A model generated the notes under the pieces. It worked only from the letters and a program-made list of their open reading frames with translations. It was not told where the DNA came from and searched no databases. This document shows positions 8,773-18,459 of a stretch of 64,000 nucleotides of DNA, in pieces. The stretch's first letter is position 1; each line of letters begins with the position of its first letter. Source of the DNA: Bacillota bacterium (GTDB lineage: Bacteria > Bacillota > Clostridia > Lachnospirales > Lachnospiraceae); contig JAEYGZ010000048.1 in assembly GCA_023409535.1 (NCBI GenBank), forward strand, positions 310,001 through 374,000, written 5' to 3'. The translations under genes and the position numbers were made by a program.

Positions 8773-10545
8773 TTATTCCAGAGCCAGTAACTCCTGCTCT
8801 TTTGCCTTTCTCTTCTCAGCCTGGCCCAAGCACCATTCAACACACTGATCATAGCCATAATTCTTTGCCTTCGTCTTGAATTCAGTAAGAAGGGTATTAA
8901 ACTCGGCATCAGACTTCGCATATACCAACTGCCAGGAATAGCTCTTTACACATTCTGCTACCTGTGCCCAGGTGGTATTAAGCTCATCACTTCTGGTATC
9001 CATAGCAAAGCCGGAGCCTAAAGAGATCGACAATTTGCCGGTGTCTTTCAGGTAGTTATCAGCGGACAGGAAGCCGGTCTTATCCTTCCAAGCCTGCTCA
9101 GCAGGAGTAGAAGGCTGTGACATATAGCTCTCCCAGAACAGATAATTATAGGTTTCTCCGTTGCCTTCAGGATTGATACTGTCCCTGCTCCAGGTGGTAT
9201 TATTCCACTTAGCCGTACCATCTTCATATGCACCGCTGTAATCTCCGGTCATCTGGGTTGTGATATCCTTTTGGCAAGCAAGACCCAGCTCGGTTAAATA
9301 AGCCTTGCCGTTAGCGTCATAATCCCAGTTTGTGCCCTTAGGTCCATAGAAGTTTAACATAACACCTTCAGGTGTAGACATGTAGTCAATAATAGCCATA
9401 CATAATTCAGGGTAAGCTGTATTCGCACCAATCGCCCAAATTCTGTTACCGCCAAAGATATTTAAACCATAAGTAAGAGGCTTCATATCATCTGCTGTCA
9501 AGGCATACATACCCTTACCTGCAGTGGTGTGATTCTCGGTATTATATAGATCCCTGCCTAAGAAGGTAAAGATATTAAATAATGCTGCACCGTCCTGATA
9601 AGCATTATTGGCATCGTCAAAGGTCTGGGTCATGGAGTCGGGATCCAGTAAACCCTTCTGATATAATGCATTATAGAACTTTAAGCTTCTGATATACATA
9701 CTGTTATCATCAAGAATTGGCTGTGCTGTCTGGGTATTTACATCATATAAGGTAAATCCAAACTCATCATAGCCGTATAAAGCACCAAGTGCTTTCACGT
9801 ACATAACCATATCGCCGTCCCAATCCTTGAAGAGAGACATTGCATAGGTTTGAGCACCTGTATCTGAGGTCGGGTTAGCTTTAACCATATCTTCGAGAAC
9901 CGAAACATAATCCTCTAAGGTTGATACCTTCGGGTATCCAAGGTTTGCATACAGATCCCAACGAATATCCGGATGATACATGGGTGAAGCAAATTCTTTG
10001 GTCGATGAACCTACATCAAATCCAAAACCATATACCGTAGTACCATCGGGTGAAAGACTTGCATTCTTGTCTAATGCATTCTTCATGTTTTCATTGATAT
10101 AAGGACCATAGGTTGCAACCAGATCATCTTCGTTCCAGTCAAGCAGCATGCCTGCATCAATTGCCTGATGATATTCATCGGTATCATTACCGAATAATAT
10201 GATATCACCAAGATCTCCGGATTCCATACGGGTTGCAAATACACCCTCCGGAGAGTTAACAATATTCAGCTTTACGTTGAACTTATCAAGCATAACCTTG
10301 GCGAACCATCCTAACTGCTCACCGTTATAGTTAGCCAGCTGGCTGTAAACAGTCAGTGTAACAGTCTCCTTCGGGATAATATCCGCCAAAGGGTCTGTTG
10401 TCTCAGGCGCCTGTGTTGCTGCCGTTGTGGGTGCAACCGTAGGTGTTGTATTTGCGTTTTCCTCCTGTTTTTTGCCACAACCGGCCAAGCTAAATACAAA
10501 AACTAAAGCAAGGATGATTGATAGCAATCTTTTTGCTTTCCACAT
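8773..10545 (-). CDS. Sugar ABC transporter solute-binding lipoprotein (LplA/LipO-like)
   Basis: A 590-residue lipoprotein: basic N-terminus, hydrophobic stretch, and lipobox LAGC with Cys23, then a Thr/Ala/Pro linker. The mature part resembles the large (about 500-560 residue) cluster-B binding proteins that pair with LplB/LplC permeases, here encoded just upstream in the operon. No ATPase gene is nearby, so a shared MsmX-type ATPase is expected. Its company (GH95, GH31, GH3) suggests xyloglucan oligosaccharides as ligand. The start is ATG preceded by GAGGAGG. The ligand is inferred from neighbours only. Confidence 0.85.
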   Translation of the reverse strand: MWKAKRLLSIILALVFVFSLAGCGKKQEENANTTPTVAPTTAATQAPETTDPLADIIPKETVTLTVYSQLANYNGEQLGWFAKVMLDKFNVKLNIVNSPEGVFATRMESGDLGDIILFGNDTDEYHQAIDAGMLLDWNEDDLVATYGPYINENMKNALDKNASLSPDGTTVYGFGFDVGSSTKEFASPMYHPDIRWDLYANLGYPKVSTLEDYVSVLEDMVKANPTSDTGAQTYAMSLFKDWDGDMVMYVKALGALYGYDEFGFTLYDVNTQTAQPILDDNSMYIRSLKFYNALYQKGLLDPDSMTQTFDDANNAYQDGAALFNIFTFLGRDLYNTENHTTAGKGMYALTADDMKPLTYGLNIFGGNRIWAIGANTAYPELCMAIIDYMSTPEGVMLNFYGPKGTNWDYDANGKAYLTELGLACQKDITTQMTGDYSGAYEDGTAKWNNTTWSRDSINPEGNGETYNYLFWESYMSQPSTPAEQAWKDKTGFLSADNYLKDTGKLSISLGSGFAMDTRSDELNTTWAQVAECVKSYSWQLVYAKSDAEFNTLLTEFKTKAKNYGYDQCVEWCLGQAEKRKAKEQELLALE

Positions 10546-10603
10546 ACATTTTTCCTCCTCTTAAAATTTAAGAATAATTATTAATAGCATGAATGCTAAT
10601 AAC

Positions 10604-11566
10604 CTAACCCTTTACCGCTCCGATCATGATTCCCTTCTGGAAATATCTCGATAAAAACGGATAAACAAGCAGAATCGGTATAATGGATACCATCGCTACG
10701 GTGAATTTAATGGTTCTTCCGCTTAATGCGTCAGCAATCATATCCGACGATATAACACCGCCCTGTTTCATCGCTGCAGCCAGATTGTTTGCCTTGTTCA
10801 AATAAACATACAGCACATATTGTAAGGTCTGCAGCTGAGGTTTATTCCCCATTAATATCATGGCGTCAATAAAGGAGTTCCAATGACCCAATGCTCCAAA
10901 GATTGCAATGGTTGCCAGAATAGGCTTGCATAACGGGAAGACGATCCTATAAAAACGGATCAGATAACCTGCACCGTCAATGGAGGCACTTTCCTCTAAT
11001 TCCGCCGGTATTGACTCAATATAGGTCTTCACCAGTATGATATTATAGGGTGCTACAATCGCAGGGATTATATACCCCAGGAAGTTGTTTGTTAATCCCA
11101 GCATGGACATATTCAGATACCAGGGAATTAAGCCTGCATTAAAATACATCGTAATAATCAAAAAGCGGTACCAGAATCTTCTGCCCCACATCTCCGTCTT
11201 TGTTACCAGGTAGCCGCAGAAAGCGGATGCAACCACCATCAGGATGGTACCGATAATGGTTCGCCCGACCGTTACCAAAACAGCATCACCAAAATTACTG
11301 ACACTACGCAGCGCAAAATAATTATCCAGGTGAAAGCCCTTCGGAAGTAACGTAATTAAACCGGCATTGGCAAGCTTATTACTGCTCACCGTATTGATAA
11401 AGATATAGTAAAACGGTAGAAAACAGATAAAGGTAAACAGGGCAAAGAAGGCATAATTGATGATATTAAAAATTACATCCCCTGTAGACAGGTTCCACTT
11501 TTTGCGTCTTTGCTTAATCCTCTTAGCAACCTTTTCCTCGTCATTTTTCATATCCTGGTTATTCAT
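10604..11566 (-). CDS. Carbohydrate ABC transporter permease, LplC/YtcP type
   Basis: A 320-residue membrane protein with about six transmembrane segments after a basic cytoplasmic N-terminus. The EAA loop motif, ELEESASIDGAGYLIRFYRIVFPL, is the contact site for the ATPase. The C-terminus PFLSRYFQKGIMIGAVKG is typical of this family. It follows the LplB-like permease by 16 bases and precedes the binding-protein gene by 58. It starts at ATG with AAAGGAAG upstream. Specificity is not visible in the sequence; the operon suggests xyloglucan-derived oligosaccharides. Confidence 0.9.
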   Translation of the reverse strand: MNNQDMKNDEEKVAKRIKQRRKKWNLSTGDVIFNIINYAFFALFTFICFLPFYYIFINTVSSNKLANAGLITLLPKGFHLDNYFALRSVSNFGDAVLVTVGRTIIGTILMVVASAFCGYLVTKTEMWGRRFWYRFLIITMYFNAGLIPWYLNMSMLGLTNNFLGYIIPAIVAPYNIILVKTYIESIPAELEESASIDGAGYLIRFYRIVFPLCKPILATIAIFGALGHWNSFIDAMILMGNKPQLQTLQYVLYVYLNKANNLAAAMKQGGVISSDMIADALSGRTIKFTVAMVSIIPILLVYPFLSRYFQKGIMIGAVKG

Positions 11567-11582
11567 GTCACACTTCCTTTCT

Positions 11583-13040
11583 CTAGATAATACTCTCTTT
11601 TCGGATCAGCTTGGATAAACCGTTGGCAAAGAACAGAAGCACTACGCTGATCAGAGACTTTAACATACCGACTACAGTTGCAAGGGCGATATTGGAAGTT
11701 CCACCGGTACCAAGACCCAGAGTATAAACATACAGATCCAGGACTTCAATGGTGGATTTATTTGCTGCATTCTTAAATACATAATACTGGTCCATACCAT
11801 TATTTAAGATACCTGCGATAGCAAGCATCAGGAGTACGAAATAGGTCGGCAATAAACCGGGAACAGTAATATACCACATACGCTTGAAACGTCCGGCGCC
11901 GTCTACCGTTGCTGCTTCATAGAGCTGCTGGTCAATGCCGCTGATGGCTGCAAGATAGATTATCGCGCCCCAGCCCAAGCCCTTCCAGATACCCCAAAGA
12001 AGCATCTTCAGCCAGATATGGCTTCCATCCAGCAGAAAGTTAATACCTGTATCTATAATACCCAGATCAATCAACACGCGGTTAACCAGACCATCTGTCG
12101 CAAAGATTGCAAAGCCAAAGGCATAAACCAGAACCCAGCTGATAAAGTTCGGAATTGTGGTTACGGTCTGTACTACTTTACGATATCTTGATGCTTTGAT
12201 TTCCGACAGGAAGATGGCAAAGGCCATGGACATCCAGGAGGTTGCAATTCCCAGTCCGCTCATTGCCAGGGTATTCTTCATAACTCTTACAATATCATCT
12301 CTGGTAGCTGCGTTCTCAAAGAGGTATGTAAACCACTTGAGACCTACGAAGTTCTCCCAGTTCAGATCACGTCCGGGCTTATAATTAAATAATCCGTAGC
12401 GCCATCCCCAAAGAGGAAGATAAGCAAATATAAAACAAAGAATAATAAAGGGAAGCATCAGAAGGAATAAGTAGTACTTCTGCTGCATCTCAAATCTGGC
12501 TTCCTTAGCCGGCTTTCCCAGTTTCAGATATGTGATAAAGGAAAAAACAGCACTCAACAAAAGCAGGATAAAAAGAGCGGGAAGTGCAAAAGGAATACTT
12601 GGAATAATCTTATCCAGATTACTGCTTCCGGAAAAAGTGTTGTATACAGAATAGATTCCGATCAGAGAAACCGCACCGATAACGCAGGAGATGCTGATAA
12701 TCAGGGTGCTTAATTTCTTAAACTTGATTTCACCCAGAGATAAACATGCAAATACACCGGTAACCACAATACTGGTACATGTGATTAAAGACGATATATT
12801 CAGCGCCCTTAATGTCTCTGTCGTAACCCACTCTCTGGTCAAGGCTCTCTTAAAGCCGTCCGCCAGCGTTGAGAAGGAAAAGCCTGAGGTAAAAAACGAA
12901 ATGTTCTTATTTACTAAATCACTGATTTTCGCAGGATTAAAGAATGGCAGAAACATACTGACCACAACCAGAACAACCAGTATTCTGACGATAATCAATA
13001 AGGAATTTGTTTTTGTTGTTGTTTTTATATCATGCATCAT
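11583..13040 (-). CDS. LplB-type sugar permease with an N-terminal multi-membrane extension
   Basis: About 485 residues, against roughly 310 for ordinary LplB permeases. The canonical permease starts near residue 190 (QQKYYLFLLMLPFIILCFIF) and carries the EAA loop QLYEAATVDGAGRFKRMWYITVP. The first ~185 residues add about four predicted membrane segments (near 15-35, 85-105, 112-130, 155-178) with a loop between the first two. The extension has no motif I recognise. I chose the ATG at 13040, which has AGGAG five bases upstream; a GTG two codons earlier would overlap that ribosome site. It is the first gene after the response regulator, with its own promoter and repeats. Confidence 0.85.
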   Translation of the reverse strand: MMHDIKTTTKTNSLLIIVRILVVLVVVSMFLPFFNPAKISDLVNKNISFFTSGFSFSTLADGFKRALTREWVTTETLRALNISSLITCTSIVVTGVFACLSLGEIKFKKLSTLIISISCVIGAVSLIGIYSVYNTFSGSSNLDKIIPSIPFALPALFILLLLSAVFSFITYLKLGKPAKEARFEMQQKYYLFLLMLPFIILCFIFAYLPLWGWRYGLFNYKPGRDLNWENFVGLKWFTYLFENAATRDDIVRVMKNTLAMSGLGIATSWMSMAFAIFLSEIKASRYRKVVQTVTTIPNFISWVLVYAFGFAIFATDGLVNRVLIDLGIIDTGINFLLDGSHIWLKMLLWGIWKGLGWGAIIYLAAISGIDQQLYEAATVDGAGRFKRMWYITVPGLLPTYFVLLMLAIAGILNNGMDQYYVFKNAANKSTIEVLDLYVYTLGLGTGGTSNIALATVVGMLKSLISVVLLFFANGLSKLIRKESII

Positions 13041-13072
13041 GCACACTCCTTTAGCTTTAGGTTCATATTTAT

Positions 13073-13132
13073 ATTGTACCCGATATCCGGCAAATGATGA
13101 TACCCTAATAACTTGATTGAAAACACCCTAAT
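13073..13132 (-). promoter_or_regulatory. Importer promoter with two ATTAGGGT direct repeats
   Basis: On the minus strand a TACAAT -10 box (13073-13078) lies upstream of the LplB-like gene. Two identical ATTAGGGT copies at 13102-13109 and 13125-13132 are 23 bases apart. The nearer copy starts 23 bases upstream of the -10, abutting where the poor -35 would be. This is the arrangement of an AraC-family activator; the response regulator encoded immediately upstream is the obvious candidate. The distal repeat overlaps that gene's stop codon. Confidence 0.5.
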
Positions 13133-14666
13133 TTTTAGAGTTGGCAGTATCGTAATTTTTAAACTCTTTCGGGCTGATTCCCACATACTTTTTAAACTTG
13201 GAATAAAAATAGTCAATATTGCTGTAGCCTACCTGTTCCGATACCTGATATACCTTTAAATCCGTCTCCAGCAAAAGCCTTTTGGCATTTTCAATTCTGA
13301 TATTATCCAGAACATTATTAAAGCTCTCCTGCATCTCCTTTTTAAATATTTTGCCAAGATATGCACTGTTATAGTTAAATATCTTTGCAATATTCTCAAG
13401 CTTTAAATCCTGATCATAATTCTTCTCCATATATGCCAACATGCGCTTTACTACGACGTCCGTCGTGGAGGCTCCGATACACTGGGTTGCTTTGACGCAA
13501 TATTCCGATACCATCTCCATGAGTCCTTCCAGACTTCCTACATGGCGAATCCCCTCTATGAACCCGGTAAAATCAGGGAAGCCCTCCTTCTTATTCTCAT
13601 ATCTGCGTTCCAGCAGACTGTGAAGAAGGACCATATTATGAATGACCAGAACCTTGATCTCCGATTCCTTCATTAATTCATTTTTGTAGCTGCTTTTTAA
13701 CTCGTTTATGGTAGCACGGATGGCCTCTAAGTCTCCGATTTCAATCAGGCTCACAAGCCGGTCCGTAAAGTTCCCAGCCGCACTGATTCCGATGTGACTT
13801 AAAATATCAATGCTGACTGCCTCAGTATCCCGGTACAGGAATTCGTATTCTGTCAAAAGCTTCGCGCATTCATAGGAGAAGCAAATATCCTCCCAGTTTG
13901 CCACATTATGACCGATTGCGATAAAAAAGCCTTCTCCGTAGGTTCTCTTGATCCTCTCATTATTTCTGATAAGGGCTGCAAGAATATCCTGATAGGTCCG
14001 TCCCTTGCAGATCAGCACCAGCTTCTCATCCACGGTGATTTTATCTACATGTGCCAGATCCTTAATGATCATAGCCTCCCGTTCCTGCACCATAGCCGCA
14101 TCCTGCTCCAGATAAGGAGTACGAAAGCTAAGAATAGCCAGGCAGAAGGAATGGTAATTAAAGTCCATACCATAAAGCTTGATTTCCTTGCGAAGGGTCT
14201 CCCTGTCCGAAGAATGCATCAGCAGCCGGTACAGCACTTCCTGTCTTGCCTTCAGCTCGCTTAAGGTATAATAGTCATCCAGGTTCTTCTTCGCATCCAG
14301 CTCCTCAAGAACCTCTCTGACATTATCCATCAATTCGTTTTCATCAATAGGCTTCAGGAGATAAGCGCGGACACCCAATGAAATTGCAGATTTCGCAAAC
14401 TCAAAATCAGAATATCCGGTTAAAATAATGAATTTACCTTCAAAGCCTTCCTTCTTTGCTTCACGGATCAGCTCAATGCCGCTCATTCCCGGCATTTTCA
14501 CATCCACAAGCACCAGATCAGGTGAGTATTCCAGGACCTTTTTCAAGCCATCCTTTCCGTCGATTCCTTCTCCGCATATCTCAAAATTATAATTCTCCCA
14601 GGGAATTAATTGCTTAATCCCCGCTCTGACTACAGGTTCATCATCAATTATCATCAATTGATACAT
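13128..14666 (-). CDS. YesN-type response regulator (REC + AraC HTH)
   Basis: A 512-residue cytoplasmic regulator. Residues 1-120 form a receiver domain (LMIIDDEP at the acidic pocket, phosphoacceptor Asp55 in LVDVKMPG, Lys in YLLKPI). A middle linker of about 280 residues follows, and the C-terminus has two AraC helix-turn-helix units (KNYDQDLKLENIAKIFNYNS, then VSEQVGYSNIDYFYSKFKKYVGISPKEFK). It is encoded 175 bases after the histidine kinase and just before the importer genes. Its likely targets are the direct repeats at 13102-13132. It starts at ATG with AAAGGAG. Confidence 0.92.
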   Translation of the reverse strand: MYQLMIIDDEPVVRAGIKQLIPWENYNFEICGEGIDGKDGLKKVLEYSPDLVLVDVKMPGMSGIELIREAKKEGFEGKFIILTGYSDFEFAKSAISLGVRAYLLKPIDENELMDNVREVLEELDAKKNLDDYYTLSELKARQEVLYRLLMHSSDRETLRKEIKLYGMDFNYHSFCLAILSFRTPYLEQDAAMVQEREAMIIKDLAHVDKITVDEKLVLICKGRTYQDILAALIRNNERIKRTYGEGFFIAIGHNVANWEDICFSYECAKLLTEYEFLYRDTEAVSIDILSHIGISAAGNFTDRLVSLIEIGDLEAIRATINELKSSYKNELMKESEIKVLVIHNMVLLHSLLERRYENKKEGFPDFTGFIEGIRHVGSLEGLMEMVSEYCVKATQCIGASTTDVVVKRMLAYMEKNYDQDLKLENIAKIFNYNSAYLGKIFKKEMQESFNNVLDNIRIENAKRLLLETDLKVYQVSEQVGYSNIDYFYSKFKKYVGISPKEFKNYDTANSKN

Positions 14667-14841
14667 ACCTAACTCCTTTCAGAGGATTTATTGTCGGACC
14701 ATGCAGTATGCTGATAATCTGGTACGCTTGACTGCAGGCAATGTCGTGCACTGTTCCGGTGCACTTTATTGTCTGGTAATATCTTTTGTCTTATATTATT
14801 TCTATGTCTGACATTGTTTTCTATTCGTTTTGCAATGGTTA
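14667..14841 (-). other. Kinase-regulator spacer with repeated GACAATAA motifs
   Basis: This 175-base gap holds GACAATAA at about 14688-14695 and 14767-14774 (minus strand), and a third copy overlaps the kinase stop codon near 14842-14849. A GTGCAC-N7-GTGCAC inverted repeat (14746-14764) lies between them. No gene is visible. It may contain an internal promoter for the regulator, but I see no good -35/-10 pair. Confidence 0.3.
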
Positions 14842-15933
14842 TTATTGTCTGATGTCTTCCGGTATCTCAATCGTAACTTTTGTACCCTTATACTCCTCAC
14901 TCTCCACCGTCAGACCATAATCGTCACCGTACAGAAGCTTGATTCTCTGATTTACATTACTTAATCCGATATTGCTGCGGTTCAGCTTCCTGGTATCATT
15001 GAGATTTTCTTTAATTTCCTTTAACTTATCCTCAGATATTCCGATCCCATCGTCAGTTACCGTTATCACCAGATGATCTTTATTTTCAACAATGATTTCG
15101 ATGCTCCCCTCGCCTTCCTTCGTCTCAAGGCCATGAACAAAGGCATTTTCAACCACCGGCTGAATAATCAGGGGCATAATCTTCAGATATTCAATATTGC
15201 AGCATTGATTGATCTTGTATTGAATACGGTCGCCAAAGCGGTATTGCTGTATCTTCAGATAGTACTCCACCAGCTCCAGCTCTGATTTTAGGGTTACCAG
15301 CTTATCTCCCACCTGGATATTGCGCCTCATGATCTTTGCCAGCATCTTCACCAGCTCCTCAATCTCTGTCTCTCCTATGGCACGCGCCTTCATACGGATG
15401 GTTTCCAGCGTGTTGTATAAAAAATGCGGATTAATCTGGCTGGCCAGCATCTTAAATTCAACATCCTTCTGCCGGCTGTTGAGCTTTTCCTTCTGTACCT
15501 GCTCCTCATATACGGCAGTAATCAGTTTCTGAATACTGTCAATCATGATATGAAGATCCTCATACAGCTCTGAAATCTCATCCATACTGTCAGTATCCCT
15601 GACAATCTTAAAATCTCCGGCTGCAGCCTTATGCAGCTGATCCTTGAATTCATTCAGACGCCGTACATAATAACCGGCGTATAACCCGGTCAGAAGGAGT
15701 GATATCAAAACTCCACCAACCAGGATTATACTGCTTATAATATCCTGTGCCCGAAGCAGGCTCGCCATTTCAGCTCCCTCCGTCCGGAGGTTCAGAATTG
15801 TCCTCGTACTAAATCTCATATAAAGATACAATACCAACAGTGATATGATTTCACACAGGGAACCTATAATGACAATCCGCTTTATCAATCTGGTTTTAGC
15901 CAGCTTACTAATCAACTCCATGCTTTGCTTCAT
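14842..15933 (-). CDS. Short YesM-type sensor histidine kinase
   Basis: A 363-residue membrane kinase. Two transmembrane helices (about 18-38 and 67-90) enclose an external loop of only ~28 residues, then a HAMP-like segment (90-140), a His_kinase domain with the phosphoacceptor His170 in QINPHFLYNTLETIR, and an HATPase domain (NAFVHGL; DDGIGI; GIGLSNV). Ordinary YesM kinases have a ~250-residue external sensor domain, which is missing here, so it probably senses through its membrane helices or a partner protein. It lies between the GH95 gene and its partner response regulator. Confidence 0.9.
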   Translation of the reverse strand: MKQSMELISKLAKTRLIKRIVIIGSLCEIISLLVLYLYMRFSTRTILNLRTEGAEMASLLRAQDIISSIILVGGVLISLLLTGLYAGYYVRRLNEFKDQLHKAAAGDFKIVRDTDSMDEISELYEDLHIMIDSIQKLITAVYEEQVQKEKLNSRQKDVEFKMLASQINPHFLYNTLETIRMKARAIGETEIEELVKMLAKIMRRNIQVGDKLVTLKSELELVEYYLKIQQYRFGDRIQYKINQCCNIEYLKIMPLIIQPVVENAFVHGLETKEGEGSIEIIVENKDHLVITVTDDGIGISEDKLKEIKENLNDTRKLNRSNIGLSNVNQRIKLLYGDDYGLTVESEEYKGTKVTIEIPEDIRQ

Positions 15934-15959
15934 ATATCATCCTCTTTTTTCTGATGGCC

Positions 15960-18248
15960 TCATTCAACCGTTACAAAGTAGATACGGTCTTTGATCATGT
16001 GGAATATCAGCTTGCCGCCATCCATCCGGTAGTCCACCTCGTTGCCCCAGCTGTCAAGAATGCAATATTTCTGATATACAGCCTTGATGACACAATTACG
16101 GTCTGTATTAGATAGAATTCTCGCTTTCACCAGTTTATTATTTGCCCATTCCATATCCACCGTAAAACCGCCCCTGGCTCTCATTCCTGTTACCTTGCCG
16201 TTACTCCAGCCGCCGGGTAAGGCAGGAAGAAAATTAAGCTCCTCATAGTAGCTCTGCAGGAGCATCTCAAGGATGGCCGCCGTTCCCCCGAAATTACCAT
16301 CAATCTGGAAGATCTTCGGCGGATGAAGATCCAGTAAGCTCTCCGTTGCAAAATCACCGATTAAAGCTCGTATATGCTCCCAGGCCAGGTCTCCTTCACC
16401 AAACCTTGCATACAGGCAAGCCACCCAGGCGCGGCTCCAGCCGGTATAACCGCCGCCTGCCGCCAAACGCTGCTCCAGAGATACTCTTGCTGCTTTAAAA
16501 AGCTCCGGTGTCCGTTCAAGGTCAATCTGCTCCCCGGGAAATACTCCGAATAGGTGGGATACATGACGATGATAAGGCTCCACTTCTTCAAATTCTTTAT
16601 TCCACTCCAATAGCTGACCCTTGCTGCCGATCTGCAGGGCAGGAAGATGCATTAATATCTCATTCCATTGCTCTATTTTATGCGCATCGACTTTCAGCAG
16701 CCTGGCTGCAGTAATTGCATGACTGAGTAAATCCATTATTAATTCAATATCAATGGCAGAGGATACACAGATGGTAACCGGGAATTCATCCCCGCCGCCT
16801 ACAAATTTGTTCTCCGGGGACTGGGAGGGCATGATCTGGTAGATACCATCCTTATCCCTAACTAAAAAGTCCTCATAAAAGGCCGCTACCTCCCTGATAA
16901 AGGGATATGCCCGTTCCTCCAGGAATTCTCTGTCCTGTCCGTACTCGTAATGCCACCACATATGCTGTGCCAGCCAGGCTGCAACGCCGACCCAGACAGA
17001 CCAGCCGTAGGTTTCCGGTGTTGCACAGCCCCAGACATCACTGGATAAGGGAAGCCAGATACCGTTACAGCCGAAAAGCTTTTTTGCGGCATCCTTTCCG
17101 AAAGGAATCATTTTCTCCAGATAGACAATCAGGGATTCTGTATAATCCTCCAAATGCCCGTTCTCTGCCGGCCAATAATTCATCTGCAGATTAACATCAT
17201 AATGATAATCACAGTCCCAGGCAGGGGTAAGCTCTTCATTCCACTTTCCCTGAAGGTTGGCCGGAAGCTCACCGTTGGCTGAGGAGGCACAAAGCAGATA
17301 TCTTCCGTAATTAAAATAAAGCAGCGGAAGGGTAACATCATTATTTCCTTCACGATATGCCTTAATTCTCTCATTGGTAGGTATCTCCGGCTCCTCTTCA
17401 TAAATATTCAGATAGAGCCGGCCGTAATTTTTCTCATGCTCAATAATATTCTCCTTATACAGGCGTTCCCAGGGCTTTACCGGCATCAGATGCCGTCTGC
17501 ACTCTTCTAACGGAGAATCTCCCTTGACATCGGTTCCGATATTGATAAATACAAGAATTTCCCTCGCATTTTCCACTCTTAACCGATGTCCTTCCAGAGG
17601 ATAGATCTTTCCTCCGCGAATTTTTAGATCTGCCTTCACACAGAATTTCATACCCTCATCAAAAGCTCCATGCATAATTACGGTTGCATTACCCATATCA
17701 TAGGTCACTTTGCAGCGGGGATCCTCAATTCGTTCCAGCCAGAATTCACCGCTTAAAAATTCTTCTCTTGCATAGATTCTCGTGATAATACAATCCTCGA
17801 TCAGATGTCCGATTACCGTGCGTGAAATATGACGTCCGTCCGCATCATAGGACACCTTTACCCGCGCTCTTTCCAGATTAAGCTCTCTTTTATAATTGAT
17901 CGCTTCCCCCTGGTCAATTGCAAACCGGAAATCTCCGGCGGGCTGATAAGCATCCTCCATGGTCGGGCGGTCGCTGATTCCGCCGTTACCGCCCCAGGCT
18001 TCATTTGCCAATTGGGTTGCTTCTTCATATTTTTCTTCCATCAGAAGCTTTCGAACCTGAGGCAGGAAGGAACTGCGCTCCATATTTTTACGATCCTTAT
18101 GCTGTCCAACACATAACCACTCATGGTTTAATGAGATACGTTCTTCTTTCATTCCTCCAAGCACCATTCCGGCAAGCCTTCCTGTACCGATTGGCAGCCC
18201 GTTCCTCCAGTCCTGTGCCGGGCTTGTATACCATAATGTATGATTCAA
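15960..18248 (-). CDS. GH95 alpha-L-fucosidase, probable TTG start
   Basis: About 762 residues, no signal peptide. GH95 hallmarks are [15 protein letters not shown] near the N-terminus, [34 protein letters not shown] and [20 protein letters not shown]95 enzymes remove alpha-1,2-fucose (or galactose) by inversion. In this cluster fucosylated xyloglucan side chains are the likely substrate. The longer ATG frame at 18299 lacks a ribosome site. A TTG at 18246-18248 has a perfect GGAGG seven bases upstream, and the peptide from there ([14 protein letters not shown]) matches a normal GH95 N-terminus, so I choose it. First gene of the cluster. Confidence 0.9.
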   Translation of the reverse strand: MNHTLWYTSPAQDWRNGLPIGTGRLAGMVLGGMKEERISLNHEWLCVGQHKDRKNMERSSFLPQVRKLLMEEKYEEATQLANEAWGGNGGISDRPTMEDAYQPAGDFRFAIDQGEAINYKRELNLERARVKVSYDADGRHISRTVIGHLIEDCIITRIYAREEFLSGEFWLERIEDPRCKVTYDMGNATVIMHGAFDEGMKFCVKADLKIRGGKIYPLEGHRLRVENAREILVFINIGTDVKGDSPLEECRRHLMPVKPWERLYKENIIEHEKNYGRLYLNIYEEEPEIPTNERIKAYREGNNDVTLPLLYFNYGRYLLCASSANGELPANLQGKWNEELTPAWDCDYHYDVNLQMNYWPAENGHLEDYTESLIVYLEKMIPFGKDAAKKLFGCNGIWLPLSSDVWGCATPETYGWSVWVGVAAWLAQHMWWHYEYGQDREFLEERAYPFIREVAAFYEDFLVRDKDGIYQIMPSQSPENKFVGGGDEFPVTICVSSAIDIELIMDLLSHAITAARLLKVDAHKIEQWNEILMHLPALQIGSKGQLLEWNKEFEEVEPYHRHVSHLFGVFPGEQIDLERTPELFKAARVSLEQRLAAGGGYTGWSRAWVACLYARFGEGDLAWEHIRALIGDFATESLLDLHPPKIFQIDGNFGGTAAILEMLLQSYYEELNFLPALPGGWSNGKVTGMRARGGFTVDMEWANNKLVKARILSNTDRNCVIKAVYQKYCILDSWGNEVDYRMDGGKLIFHMIKDRIYFVTVE

Positions 18249-18317
18249 ATGTCTTCCTCCAATCAATCTATAGTAACGGTCATACCATCCTAATTCCATA
18301 TTGTTATACTGTTTTTG

Positions 18318-18346
18318 ATTATAGCTTAGTATATATTATTTTTTAA
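18318..18346 (-). promoter_or_regulatory. Candidate promoter for the GH95-led cluster
   Basis: On the minus strand a perfect TATAAT (18318-18323) is preceded after 17 bases by a weak TTAAAA (18341-18346). Transcription would start about 60 bases before the TTG start codon. The weak -35 suggests activator dependence. Confidence 0.4.
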
Positions 18347-18459
18347 CATAAATTTTTTTATCTAAAACACTTCAAAATTTAGTGACAAAAAAAAGGCCAT
18401 GCGCATTCCATTTTTTCGCAAAGCCTTCGCTTACTTTCTTTCGTATGTTTATACTAAAA

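Noticed and set aside
18249..18299. ATG start of GH95 at 18299
   Set aside because: No ribosome site, and the extra 17 residues do not look like the family; the TTG at 18248 has GGAGG at seven bases.
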